Below, in pieces: positions 42,981 through 50,900 of a DNA stretch of 64,000 nucleotides (its first letter is position 1; the number at the start of each line of letters is the position of its first letter). Both the position numbers and the translations under genes were made by a program. The stretch comes from Bog-473 sp963809825 (GTDB taxonomy: Bacteria > Actinomycetota > Acidimicrobiia > Acidimicrobiales > RAAP-2): NCBI GenBank assembly GCA_963809825.1, contig CAWELJ010000004.1:372001-436000 (forward strand), given 5' to 3'. The notes beneath the pieces are model-generated. The model was not told the DNA's origin. It was given only the letters and a program-made list of their open reading frames with translations, and searched no databases.

Positions 42981-43390
42981 GCCGCCGCCACCTCCGAGGT
43001 GCAGAACGCGCAGCGACGCGCTCCGACCGCGATGTCGCTCAGGCACTCGGGGCAGGGCCGCGTCTCGGGCGCCGGCTCCTCCTTGGGCACCAGGTTCAAC
43101 CGCCGCATGAGCGCGGTCAGCGGCACCACGACGGCGAAGAAGACGACCGTCGCCACGATGAGGAACGAGACCACCGCGTTGAGGAACGAGCCGTACTTGA
43201 ACCTGGAGTTGTGAAAGGTGAAGTAGAGGTTGCCGAAGTCCTGCTTGCCGAAGATGGCGGCGATCAGCGGCGTGATGAGGTCGGCCACGAACGCCGTGAC
43301 CATCGCCGTGAACGCGACGCCGACGACCACGGCCACCGCCAGGTCGACGACGTTGCCCCGCAGGATGAACTTCTTGAAATCCGACAGCAT
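42977..43390 (-). CDS. mscL: Large-conductance mechanosensitive channel MscL with C-terminal zinc ribbon
   Basis: A 137-residue pentameric channel for osmotic downshock. The first helix (FKKFILRGNVVDLAVAVVVG) and the second (FLIVATVVFFAVVVPLTALM) are clear. Instead of the usual C-terminal helix alone, the tail carries a zinc-ribbon-like C113-x2-C116...C127-x2-C130 (CPECLSDIAVGARRCAFC). That could make gating depend on metal or redox state, or bind a partner. Confidence 0.9.
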   Translation of the reverse strand: MLSDFKKFILRGNVVDLAVAVVVGVAFTAMVTAFVADLITPLIAAIFGKQDFGNLYFTFHNSRFKYGSFLNAVVSFLIVATVVFFAVVVPLTALMRRLNLVPKEEPAPETRPCPECLSDIAVGARRCAFCTSEVAAA

Positions 43391-43470
43391 GGACGCCTCC
43401 CAGTTCGCTTCCGTCGCAATTCCCGCACCACCGGCGCGCGCCGGGGACCCGCACGGGCAGCACGCGCAGC

Positions 43471-43500
43471 GAGCCCGAGGCAGTGTGCGAGCCCGAGGCA
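43471..43500. repeat. Direct repeat of the tRNA-Thr 3' end
   Basis: GAGCCCGAGGCA occurs at 43471-43482 and again at 43489-43500, where it is the 3' end of the tRNA-Thr gene (reverse strand). The copies start 18 bp apart. It may be a slip duplication or a trace of integration at the tRNA. Confidence 0.5.
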
Positions 43501-43562
43501 GGAATCGAACCCGCGACATCTTCATTACAAGTGAAGCGCTCTACCGACTGAGCTACTCGGGC
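43490..43562 (-). tRNA. tRNA-Thr (anticodon TGT)
   Basis: Read on the minus strand, the acceptor GCCCGAG pairs with CTCGGGC. The D arm is GCTC/GAGC, the anticodon stem CTTCA/TGAAG encloses CTTGTAA (TGT), and the T arm is GCGGG-TTCGATT-CCTGC. CCA is not encoded. The gene is 73 nt including the discriminator T. It lies between mscL and the LytR_C gene. Confidence 0.95.
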
Positions 43563-43657
43563 GCGGGGCCCAGGCTACAGCGCCGGCGCACCGATCCCCT
43601 GCCCCACCAGCGCAAAGGCTTGCTTCGGGCGCGGGGGCGGGGCAGGCTGGACATCTC

Positions 43658-44251
43658 ATGGACGACGAGCAACCGCCGACAGGCATGTCCGGTTCGCTCA
43701 CCCTCGTGCGGGCGGTGGTCGTCCTGGCCCTTTTCGCCGCCGCCGTGGTGATCCTGGTTGCAGTCGGGACGCGCCCCAGCGTGAGCGGGGTGCCGAGCAC
43801 CGGGGCGACCACGGTGCCCACCACCGTGCCCGCGGGCGGCTCGACGACGACGACCGCGGCCGGCGCGACCACCACGACCGCGGCCGCCACCACGACCACC
43901 CATCACGCCAAGAAGGGCTCGGCGACCACCACCACGGTCGCCCACAGCAGCGTGAGCGTCGTGGTGGCCAACGGGACGAGCACCAACGGACTGGCCGCGC
44001 ACTATTCGACGGTCATCGGCGCCGGCGGCTGGGCCATGAAGACGCCCGTCGACGCCGCCACGACGGTCCCGACCTCCGCCGTCTACTACGCGCCGGGATT
44101 CCAGCCCGAGGCCGCCGCCATCGCCGCCACCATCGGGGTGAAGGCGACCGAGGTGCTGCCCGTCTCGTCCGCTACGCCGGTCAGCGGGACGAGCGGCTAC
44201 GACGTCATCGTGGTCATCGGGCAGGACCTCTCGTCGACGTCGAGCACCTGA
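43658..44251 (+). CDS. Membrane-anchored LytR C-terminal domain protein
   Basis: A 197-residue protein. A short cytoplasmic start is followed by one membrane helix (VRAVVVLALFAAAVVILVAV, residues 17-36), then a long Thr/Ala-rich low-complexity linker with repeated TTTT (about 45-95) and a C-terminal LytR_C domain (SVSVVVANGTSTNGLAAHYS). The domain is common at the end of cell-wall LCP proteins. Alone it probably binds a wall component outside the membrane. The start is ATG 43658. Confidence 0.8.
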   Translation: MDDEQPPTGMSGSLTLVRAVVVLALFAAAVVILVAVGTRPSVSGVPSTGATTVPTTVPAGGSTTTTAAGATTTTAAATTTTHHAKKGSATTTTVAHSSVSVVVANGTSTNGLAAHYSTVIGAGGWAMKTPVDAATTVPTSAVYYAPGFQPEAAAIAATIGVKATEVLPVSSATPVSGTSGYDVIVVIGQDLSSTSST

Positions 44252-44253
44252 CC

Positions 44254-45075
44254 TTGCCCGGCGCGGGCGAGGCCGCGGCGGAGCTCCCGGCGCCCCTGTG
44301 GCGTATGGCGGCGGCGCCGGCGCACGGCGCGCTGTTCCTCGACTTCGACGGCACGCTCGCCGCCATCGTCGAGGACCCGACGGGCGCCCGGCCGCTCCCC
44401 GGGGTGCCGGCCCTGCTGGCCGACCTCGCGGGGCCGTTCGCGCTGGTGGCGGTGGTGTCGGGCCGGCCGACGGCGTTCCTGGCCGACGTGCTGGGCGCGC
44501 CCGCCGGCGTCGTCCTGGCCGGCCTCTACGGCCTCGAGCGCGCGCTGGGCGGCCCTGAGCTCGCAGTGTGGTCGGCGGTCATCGACGAGGTCGTGGCCGA
44601 GGCGCTCGCCGAGGCGCCGGCGGGCGTCTACGTCGAGCCCAAGGGGTTGACGGTCACGCTGCACTGGCGCCGTGCCCCCCGGCACCGGGACTGGGTCCTC
44701 GCCTTCGCCGAGCGCCAGCACACGCAGCGCGGGCTCGAAGTGCACGACGGCCGCACCGAGCGCGAGCTGCGACCACCGCTGCCGGTCGACAAGGGGACGG
44801 TGGTGCGGGCGCTGGCGGCCGAGCACGCCGGGCAGCTCCGGGCCGTGGCCGTGTTCGGCGACGACATCGGCGATCTGCCCGCCTTCGACGCGGTGGGGGA
44901 GCTCACCACCTCCGAGGGCCGGCCGCTCGTCGCCTTCCGGGTGGCCGCCGTCGACGCCGAGAGCCCGCCCGAGGTGGCCGCCCGCGCCGACTTCACGGTG
45001 CAGGGCGCCACCGGCGCCGTCGCGTTGTTGCGGGTGCTGGCGGACGCCGCGACGGCGCCGCCACCCCGCTCCTGA
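44254..45075 (+). CDS. otsB: Trehalose-6-phosphate phosphatase
   Basis: A 273-residue HAD phosphatase producing trehalose. The nucleophile motif DFDGTLAAI, motif 2 VSGRP, the trehalose-phosphatase EPKGLTVTLHWR and the metal motif FGDDIGDLPAF are present. The start is uncertain: TTG 44254 gives full length, while an ATG about 48 nt downstream begins just before the catalytic core. It converges on otsA with a 4-bp gap. Confidence 0.9.
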   Translation: MPGAGEAAAELPAPLWRMAAAPAHGALFLDFDGTLAAIVEDPTGARPLPGVPALLADLAGPFALVAVVSGRPTAFLADVLGAPAGVVLAGLYGLERALGGPELAVWSAVIDEVVAEALAEAPAGVYVEPKGLTVTLHWRRAPRHRDWVLAFAERQHTQRGLEVHDGRTERELRPPLPVDKGTVVRALAAEHAGQLRAVAVFGDDIGDLPAFDAVGELTTSEGRPLVAFRVAAVDAESPPEVAARADFTVQGATGAVALLRVLADAATAPPPRS

Positions 45076-45079
45076 GTCG

Positions 45080-46495
45080 CTACGGCGAGGCCGCCGCCAG
45101 CTGGTCCGCCCACCAGTCGGCCGAGGTGCGCCCGCGCACGGCCGCGCGCAGCGCGCCCGCCCGCCGTGCCCGTTCCGCCGGCGCCATGGACAGCGCCGCA
45201 TGTAAAGCGTCGGCGGTCCCCGACACGTCGAAGGGGTTGACGCCGAGCGCCCCCCCACCCCCCAGCGCGAGCTCCTCCCAGGCGCCCGCCTCGTGCGAGA
45301 GCACGAGCACGCCGTCGGCCGTGTTGAGCAGCGGGCCCTCCTTGGCCACGAGGTTGAGCCCGTCGCGCACCGGGTTGATCAGCAGGACGTCGGACAGCGT
45401 GAGCGCGGCGAGCGAGCGGGCCCGGTCGTCCTCGACGGACAACAGGATCGGCGTCCAGCCGCGGGACCCGCCCGGCCCGCCGGCGCCGAAGGCGTGGTTG
45501 ATGCGCTCGGCCGTGTGCACGACGTCGGCCCCGTAGGCGAGATACTCGGCCAGCCCCTGGCGGCTGGGATACGCGAACGCCACGTGCACCACCTCGCCGC
45601 GCCACTCGGGACGGGTCTCGAGCAGCTCCTCGAAGGCCAGCATGCCGCGCACGATGTTCTTCGACGGCTCCATGCGGTCGGCCCGGGCGATGATGCGGCG
45701 CCCGCCCACCTCGGCGCGCAGTGCGGTGGCCGCGGCCGCACACGCGGGGGAGGCGGCCTCCTCCTCGAGGACACCCGCATCGGGCCCGAGCGGGGCCACG
45801 AAGGTCGTCGGCGCGGGCCGCCCGGCCGCGGCGAAACAGGCGCGGAAGCCGGCCTCCCACTGGTGGCAGTGGAACCCGCAGGCGCCGTAGCCGGCCATGC
45901 CGTCGAGCAGCTCGGCCGCCACGTCGTCGGGCAGCACGCCGAAGAGGGCGGGCTCGGCGAAGGGCGTGTGCAAGAAGTGCACCGAGCGCAGGTCGGGCCG
46001 CGCCTCGGCCAGCATCCGCCCCAGGAGCGAGAAGTGGTAGTCCTGCACCAGCACGGTGTCGCCCTCGCCGGCCCGCGCCGCCACCACGTCGGCCACGGCC
46101 CGGTTGTAGGTCCGGAAGCCCTCCCAGGCGGCCCGCCAGTGGCGGTCGAAGCGGGGCCGGTGCGGCAGGTCGAAGAGGTGGTGGTGGACGTACCACAGCG
46201 TCGTGTTGGCGACGACGTCGTAGGCCTGCCGGTAGGTGTCGTCGTCGACCACGACGGGGACGAGGTCGAGCCCGTCCTCGGCCATGAGCCCCCGGGCGAC
46301 GGCCTCGCGGTCGGCCGCGCCCATCGTCACCGAGGCCCACGTCGTGTCGCTGCCCGCGAGGAGCCGGTGCAGGGAGGAGGCCAGCCCCCCGCCCGCGGGC
46401 ACGGGCACCAGGGAGCCGTCGCTCCCGGAGCGGAACGTGAGCGGCCCGCGGTTGGAGACGACGACGATCCCGCTCACGCCGCTCACGCCGCTCAC
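45080..46495 (-). CDS. otsA: Alpha,alpha-trehalose-phosphate synthase
   Basis: A 471-residue GT20 enzyme making trehalose-6-phosphate from UDP-glucose and glucose-6-phosphate. Key segments are VVVSNRGPL, PAGGGLASSL, VQDYHFSLLGRML, HFLHTPF, RADRMEPSKNI (sugar-nucleotide site) and NPVRDGLNLVAKE. The 5' end has three tandem GTGAGCGGC copies, so GTGs at 46495, 46486 and 46477 are all possible starts. It pairs with otsB. Confidence 0.92.
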   Translation of the reverse strand: MSGVSGVSGIVVVSNRGPLTFRSGSDGSLVPVPAGGGLASSLHRLLAGSDTTWASVTMGAADREAVARGLMAEDGLDLVPVVVDDDTYRQAYDVVANTTLWYVHHHLFDLPHRPRFDRHWRAAWEGFRTYNRAVADVVAARAGEGDTVLVQDYHFSLLGRMLAEARPDLRSVHFLHTPFAEPALFGVLPDDVAAELLDGMAGYGACGFHCHQWEAGFRACFAAAGRPAPTTFVAPLGPDAGVLEEEAASPACAAAATALRAEVGGRRIIARADRMEPSKNIVRGMLAFEELLETRPEWRGEVVHVAFAYPSRQGLAEYLAYGADVVHTAERINHAFGAGGPGGSRGWTPILLSVEDDRARSLAALTLSDVLLINPVRDGLNLVAKEGPLLNTADGVLVLSHEAGAWEELALGGGGALGVNPFDVSGTADALHAALSMAPAERARRAGALRAAVRGRTSADWWADQLAAASP

Positions 46496-46502
46496 GCGCC
46501 GC

Positions 46503-47297
46503 TCACGGGCGTCGCGGCATGGACGAGGGGGTGGCCCGCTCGAGCGCGGCCCGCAGCACGTCGACGGCCTGGGGCCGCAGCTCGTGCAGGGGCCGGTTGC
46601 GGTGGATGCGTTCCCCGAGGTCGACCTGGGCCAGGCGGTCCGGCCCGAGGCTCCGCGCGACGTCGATGAGCAGCCCCAGCTCGACGCCGTAGCCGGGCGC
46701 GAAGCCGAGCTTCTCGAAGACCCAGCGGTGCGCCGCCGTCTCTCCGGCCAGCGGCTGGCGCACCCAGGACAGCTCGGGGAAGAGCAGTTCGAGCACCGGG
46801 CGGGCGACGAGCTCGGTGACCCGGCCGCCGCCGGTGGGGTCGTCGTGCAGCGGGCGGGTGTAGAAGCCCTTGACCAGCGCGACGTGGTCCGTCGTCAGCA
46901 GCGGCCCGAGCAGGCCGGTGACGAAGGCCGGGTTCGTGTTGGCCACGTCGGCGTCGAGGAAGACCACGATGTCGCCGGTCGAGGCGGACAGCGCGGCGGC
47001 CATGGCCTGGCCCTTGCCACCGGTGCCGCCCGGACCGGCCACGACGCCGGCCCCGGCGCCGTGGGCCTGCTCGGCCGTGTCGTCAGTCGACCCGTCGTCG
47101 AGCACGATCACCTGGTCCACCAGCCCGCTCCCGCCGTGCGCGGCCAGGAAGGGCTGGACGACCGCCCGCACGACCGAGCCCACCGTCGACCCCTCGTCCC
47201 GGGCCGGGATGCACACCGACACGGTCCGCCCGGTGCGGGCCTTGGCCTCGAGGACCAGGTCGCCGGGGAAGTCGCTGTGCCCAAAGGTCTGCGCCAC
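46503..47297 (-). CDS. gpgS: Glucosyl-3-phosphoglycerate synthase
   Basis: A 264-residue GT81-type glycosyltransferase. Motifs are CIPARDEGSTVGSVV, VLDDGSTDDTAE, GKGQAMAAAL, the DxD-like FLDADVAN and LVKGFYTRPL. It makes glucosyl-3-phosphoglycerate, the primer of methylglucose lipopolysaccharide or of glucosylglycerate. It is 7 bp upstream of otsA on the same strand, suggesting a compatible-solute operon gpgS-otsA. Confidence 0.88.
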   Translation of the reverse strand: MAQTFGHSDFPGDLVLEAKARTGRTVSVCIPARDEGSTVGSVVRAVVQPFLAAHGGSGLVDQVIVLDDGSTDDTAEQAHGAGAGVVAGPGGTGGKGQAMAAALSASTGDIVVFLDADVANTNPAFVTGLLGPLLTTDHVALVKGFYTRPLHDDPTGGGRVTELVARPVLELLFPELSWVRQPLAGETAAHRWVFEKLGFAPGYGVELGLLIDVARSLGPDRLAQVDLGERIHRNRPLHELRPQAVDVLRAALERATPSSMPRRP

Positions 47298-47357
47298 GCC
47301 TCCGATTCAAGCAGCCGCGGTGCGTTGAGGCGGCCGGGCCGGGCGGGCTACCATGGT

Positions 47358-47446
47358 GGACATCATCCAGAGCGACTGAGGGACGGGCCCGCTGACGTCG
47401 CGGCAACCAGTGCGGAGCACCTGGTGCCAATGCCCGATCGATGAGG
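47358..47446 (+). ncRNA. SAM riboswitch (SAM-I/S-box type) upstream of thrC
   Basis: The leader has the S-box core: CAGAGCGACTGAGGGAC, GGGCCC, then GCGGCAACC and GCACCTGGTGCC. It should bind S-adenosylmethionine. The 3' strand ends right at the thrC ribosome-binding site (GAGGAGG, 47443-47449), with no room for a terminator, so control is probably at translation initiation. Confidence 0.85.
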
Positions 47447-47453
47447 AGGACCG

Positions 47454-48704
47454 ATGGTCGATTTCGTCACTGGGTTGCGTTGCCGTGAGTGCCAGCGCGC
47501 CTTCCCCGCCGAAGCGCTGCACGTCTGTGACTACTGCTTCGGACCGCTCGAGGTGGCCTACGACTACGAGCGCATCGCGGCGGCGGTCAGCCGGGAGCGC
47601 ATCGAGGCCGGGCCCCGCTCCATCTGGCGCTACCGCGACCTGCTCCCCGTCGACGACGAGACACCCGTCGACCTCGGGGCGGGCTTCACCCCGCTCGTGC
47701 GGGCGGACCGCCTCGCCGCCGAGCTGGGGCTGGGCGAGCTGTGGATCAAGGACGACACCGCCAACCCGACCGGCTCGTTCAAGGACCGCGTCGTCTCGGT
47801 CGCCCTGACCAAGGCGCGCCAGCTCGGCTTCAAGGTGGCGGCCTGCGCCTCGACGGGCAACCTGGCCAACTCGGTGGCGGCGCACGCGGCGCGGGCCGGC
47901 ATGGACTCGGTCGTCCTCATCCCCCACGACCTCGAGTCAGCCAAGGTCACCATGACGACCGTCTACGGCGGGACGGTGATCGCCGTGGAGGGCACCTACG
48001 ACGACGTGAACCGCCTGTGCGCCGAGCTGACGAGCGAGCGCCCGAGCTGGGCCTTCGTCAACGTCAACGTGCGCACCTACTACGCCGAGGGCTCCAAGAC
48101 GCTCGCCTTCGAGATCGCCGAGCAGCTCGGCTGGTCCGCCCCCGACCACGTCGTGGTCCCCATCGGGTCGGGGAGCCAGCTCACCAAGGTGGCCAAGGGC
48201 TTCGCCGAGCTCGGCAAGGTGGGCCTCCTGCCGACCGAACCCGCCGTCCGGGTCTCGGGGGCCCAGGCCGAGGGGTGCGCGCCGGTCGCCACCGCCTTCG
48301 CGGAGGGCACGGACGCCATCCGGCCGGTCAAGCCCAAGACGATCGCCAAGTCGCTCGCCATCGGCAACCCGGCCGACGGCTGGTACGCCCTCGAGGTGAT
48401 GCGGCGCACCGGCGGCTCGTGCGCGGCCGTGACGGACGCCGAGGTGGTCGACGCCATCGGCCTGCTGGCGCGCACGGAGGGCATCTTCGCCGAGACTGCC
48501 GGCGGGGTGACGATCGCCACCCTGTCCAAGCTGGCCGCCTCGGGCGCCATCCGCCCCGACGAGCGGGTGGTGGCCCTCGTGACCGGGCACGGCCTCAAGA
48601 CCGTCGAGGCCCTGGCCGGCACCCCCGGCGCCGCCCCCACGGCGACCATCGCCCCCACCCTGGCCGCCTTCGACGCCGTCATGGCCCAGGAGCCCTCCCG
48701 ATGA
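47454..48704 (+). CDS. thrC: Threonine synthase
   Basis: A 416-residue PLP enzyme turning O-phosphohomoserine to threonine. An N-terminal rubredoxin-like four-cysteine zinc segment (CRECQ, then CDYCFG) is followed by the PLP lysine motif TANPTGSFKDR, ASTGNLANSVAAHAAR and GSGSQLTKV. A SAM riboswitch precedes it. The stop overlaps the CysO-like gene (ATGA). Confidence 0.92.
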   Translation: MVDFVTGLRCRECQRAFPAEALHVCDYCFGPLEVAYDYERIAAAVSRERIEAGPRSIWRYRDLLPVDDETPVDLGAGFTPLVRADRLAAELGLGELWIKDDTANPTGSFKDRVVSVALTKARQLGFKVAACASTGNLANSVAAHAARAGMDSVVLIPHDLESAKVTMTTVYGGTVIAVEGTYDDVNRLCAELTSERPSWAFVNVNVRTYYAEGSKTLAFEIAEQLGWSAPDHVVVPIGSGSQLTKVAKGFAELGKVGLLPTEPAVRVSGAQAEGCAPVATAFAEGTDAIRPVKPKTIAKSLAIGNPADGWYALEVMRRTGGSCAAVTDAEVVDAIGLLARTEGIFAETAGGVTIATLSKLAASGAIRPDERVVALVTGHGLKTVEALAGTPGAAPTATIAPTLAAFDAVMAQEPSR

Positions 48705-48976
48705 GCCTCACCGTCCGCATCCCGACCCAGTTGCGCACCCTCACCGGCGGCGCCGGCGCGGTCGAGGTGGAGGGGGCCACGGTGGGCGAGGCCCTCAAGG
48801 CCCTCGACGCCGCCCACCCCGGCCTGGCCGACCGCCTCTTCGACGACGCCGGCGGCCTGCGCCGCTTCGTGAACGTCTTCCTGGCCGACGAGGACGTCCG
48901 GTTCCTCGACGGCCTGGCGACCCCCGTGGCACCGGGCCAGACGCTCTCCATCGTCCCCGCCGTCGCCGGCGGCTAG
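48701..48976 (+). CDS. cysO: CysO-like ubiquitin-fold sulfur carrier protein (MoaD/ThiS family)
   Basis: A 91-residue beta-grasp protein ending in the activated-carrier Gly-Gly tail (IVPAVAGG). Similarity to mycobacterial CysO is strong in VRIPTQLRTLTGG and the LRRFVNVFLADEDVRFLDGL region. CysO carries a C-terminal thiocarboxylate as sulfur donor for cysteine synthesis by CysM with the protease Mec. Neither gene is in this window. Placement after thrC raises the question of whether it serves here in cysteine or in another thiocarboxylate pathway. Confidence 0.85.
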   Translation: MSLTVRIPTQLRTLTGGAGAVEVEGATVGEALKALDAAHPGLADRLFDDAGGLRRFVNVFLADEDVRFLDGLATPVAPGQTLSIVPAVAGG

Positions 48977-49006
48977 GGACCCGCCGGGCGGCGGCCCCCC
49001 GGCCGT

Positions 49007-49036
49007 CCCGGGCCCGCCCTTGCGCCCGGGCCCGGG
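49007..49036 (+). terminator. GC-rich hairpin after thrC-cysO
   Basis: CCCGGGCCCG (49007-49016) pairs with CGGGCCCGGG (49027-49036), a 10-bp stem with a 10-nt loop. No T-run follows. It lies 30 bp past the cysO stop and just before the groEL promoter region, so it could separate the two units. Confidence 0.5.
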
Positions 49037-49049
49037 AGGTGGTTTCCTA

Positions 49050-49076
49050 TTAGCACTCACATGACGAGAGTGCTAA
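49050..49076. promoter_or_regulatory. CIRCE operator (HrcA site)
   Basis: TTAGCACTC (49050-49058), a 9-bp spacer, then GAGTGCTAA (49068-49076). This is a perfect match to the CIRCE consensus and lies directly before groEL. HrcA should repress groEL here until heat shock. Confidence 0.95.
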
Positions 49077-49092
49077 CGGAGGTTTGACCCAG

Positions 49093-50712
49093 ATGGCCAA
49101 GATCATCGCCTTCCAGGAGGACGCCCGCCGCGGCCTCGAGACCGGCATGAACAAGCTGGCGGACGCCGTCCGCGTGACCCTCGGCCCCAAGGGCCGCAAT
49201 GTGGTCCTCGACAAGAAGTGGGGCGCCCCCACCATCACGAACGACGGCGTGTCGATCGCCAAGGAGATCGACCTCGAGGACCCCTTCGAGAAGATCGGCG
49301 CCGAGCTGGTCAAGGAGGTGGCCAAGAAGACCGACGACGTCGCCGGTGACGGCACCACCACGGCCACCGTCCTGGCCTGGGCCATGGTCCGAGAGGGCCT
49401 GCGCAACGTGGCGGCCGGGGCCAACCCGATGTCGCTCAAGCGTGGGATCGAGGCCGCCGTGGAGATCGCGGTCGGCTCCCTCCACGGCATCGCCAAGGAG
49501 ACCGAGTCCAAGGCCCAGATCGCCCAGGTGGCGTCCATCTCGGCCGCCGACACCGAGATCGGCGAGATGATCTCCGAGGCGATCGACAAGGTCGGTCGCG
49601 ACGGCGTCATCACCGTGGAGGAGTCGCAGACCTTCGGCATGGACATGGACCTCGTCGAGGGCATGCGCTTCGACAAGGGCTACATCGCCCCCTACTTCGT
49701 GACCGACCCCGAGCGCATGGAGGCCGTCCTCGAGGACGCCTATGTGCTGCTCGTCGGCTCCAAGATCACCGCCGTGCGCGACCTGCTCCCGGTGCTCGAG
49801 AAGGTCATGCAGGGCGGCAAGCCGCTGCTGATCATCGCCGAGGACGTCGAGGGCGAGGCCCTGGCCACCCTGGTGGTGAACAAGATCCGCGGCACGTTCC
49901 GCTCCGCGGCCGTCAAGGCCCCCGGCTTCGGCGAGCGCCGCAAGGCCATGCTCCAGGACATCGCCATCCTCACGGGCGGCCAGGTCGTCACCGAGGAGGT
50001 CGGCCTCAAGCTGGAGAACGTGACCCTCGACCTGCTGGGCACCGCCCGCAAGATCGTCGTCACCAAGGACGAGACCACGATCGTCGAGGGCGCCGGCACC
50101 GAGTCCGACATCAAGGGCCGGATCAACCAGATCAAGACCGAGATCGACAACACCGACTCGGACTACGACCGGGAGAAGCTCCAGGAGCGCCTGGCCAAGC
50201 TGTCCGGCGGCGTGGCCGTGATCAAGGTCGGCGCCGCCACCGAGGTGGAGCTCAAGGAGAAGAAGCACCGGATCGAGGACGCCGTCTCGACGACCAAGGC
50301 CGCCATCGAGGAGGGCGTGGTCCCCGGCGGCGGCGTCGCCCTGCTGCGGGCCCAGAGCGCCATTCTCGAGGGCGCCGAGAAGCTCGACAGCGACGAGGCC
50401 ACCGGGGCCCGCATCGTGGCCCGCGCCGTGGAGGAGCCGCTCAAGCAGATCGCGGTCAACGCCGGCCTCGAGGGCGGGGTCGTGGTGGAGAAGGTGCGCA
50501 ACCTGAAGGGGGCCCACGGCCTCAACGCTGCCACGGGCGAATACGAGGACCTCTTCAAGTCCGGCGTGATCGACGCCGCCAAGGTGACCCGCTCGGCCCT
50601 GCAGAACGCGGCCTCCATCGCGGCGCTGTTCCTGACCACCGAGGCCGTCATCGTGGACAAGCCCGAAGAGGACGCGCCTGCCATGCCCGGCGGTGGCATG
50701 GACGACTACTAG
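49093..50712 (+). CDS. groL: 60 kDa chaperonin GroEL
   Basis: A 539-residue chaperonin. ATP-binding LGPKGRNVVLDKKWG and DVAGDGTTTATVLA are intact, the length is normal, and the tail is the short GGGMDDY form instead of the GGM repeat. There is no groES next to it. It is a stand-alone CIRCE-controlled gene, as with the second groEL of many actinobacteria. The ATG at 49093 follows GGAGG by 9 nt. Confidence 0.96.
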   Translation: MAKIIAFQEDARRGLETGMNKLADAVRVTLGPKGRNVVLDKKWGAPTITNDGVSIAKEIDLEDPFEKIGAELVKEVAKKTDDVAGDGTTTATVLAWAMVREGLRNVAAGANPMSLKRGIEAAVEIAVGSLHGIAKETESKAQIAQVASISAADTEIGEMISEAIDKVGRDGVITVEESQTFGMDMDLVEGMRFDKGYIAPYFVTDPERMEAVLEDAYVLLVGSKITAVRDLLPVLEKVMQGGKPLLIIAEDVEGEALATLVVNKIRGTFRSAAVKAPGFGERRKAMLQDIAILTGGQVVTEEVGLKLENVTLDLLGTARKIVVTKDETTIVEGAGTESDIKGRINQIKTEIDNTDSDYDREKLQERLAKLSGGVAVIKVGAATEVELKEKKHRIEDAVSTTKAAIEEGVVPGGGVALLRAQSAILEGAEKLDSDEATGARIVARAVEEPLKQIAVNAGLEGGVVVEKVRNLKGAHGLNAATGEYEDLFKSGVIDAAKVTRSALQNAASIAALFLTTEAVIVDKPEEDAPAMPGGGMDDY

Positions 50713-50724
50713 AGGGCCCCCAGA

Positions 50725-50741
50725 GGCCCCCCTTGGGGGCC
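50725..50741 (+). terminator. Short GC hairpin after groEL
   Basis: GGCCCCC (50725-50731) pairs with GGGGGCC (50735-50741) around a 3-nt loop, 13 bp after the groEL stop. It probably helps end transcription with the stronger hairpin downstream. It lacks a T-run. Confidence 0.45.
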
Positions 50742-50818
50742 CCGTGTCACCCGGATGCCACAGCGCTGCAACACGATGGTGTGACACTGGGAGCGCCTCA
50801 CCCCCAACCGAGGCTGAA

Positions 50819-50850
50819 CACTGCGCCCGGCCTAGCGGCCGGGCGCAGTG
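50819..50850 (+). terminator. Strong 14-bp hairpin between groEL and hemQ
   Basis: CACTGCGCCCGGCC (50819-50832) pairs perfectly with GGCCGGGCGCAGTG (50837-50850) around a TAGC loop. It is the most stable small inverted repeat of the window and is not followed by T residues. It is most likely the groEL terminator. Confidence 0.6.
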
Positions 50851-50900
50851 CGTCCGGGGGCCCGGTGCCGCCTGCCCTGGGCCTTCCCTACACTGGCGAC

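Noticed and set aside
49057..50787. Long minus-strand open frame opposite groEL
   Set aside because: Its Gly/Leu/Asp/His-rich translation is a typical shadow of a high-GC gene, while the plus strand is unmistakably GroEL.
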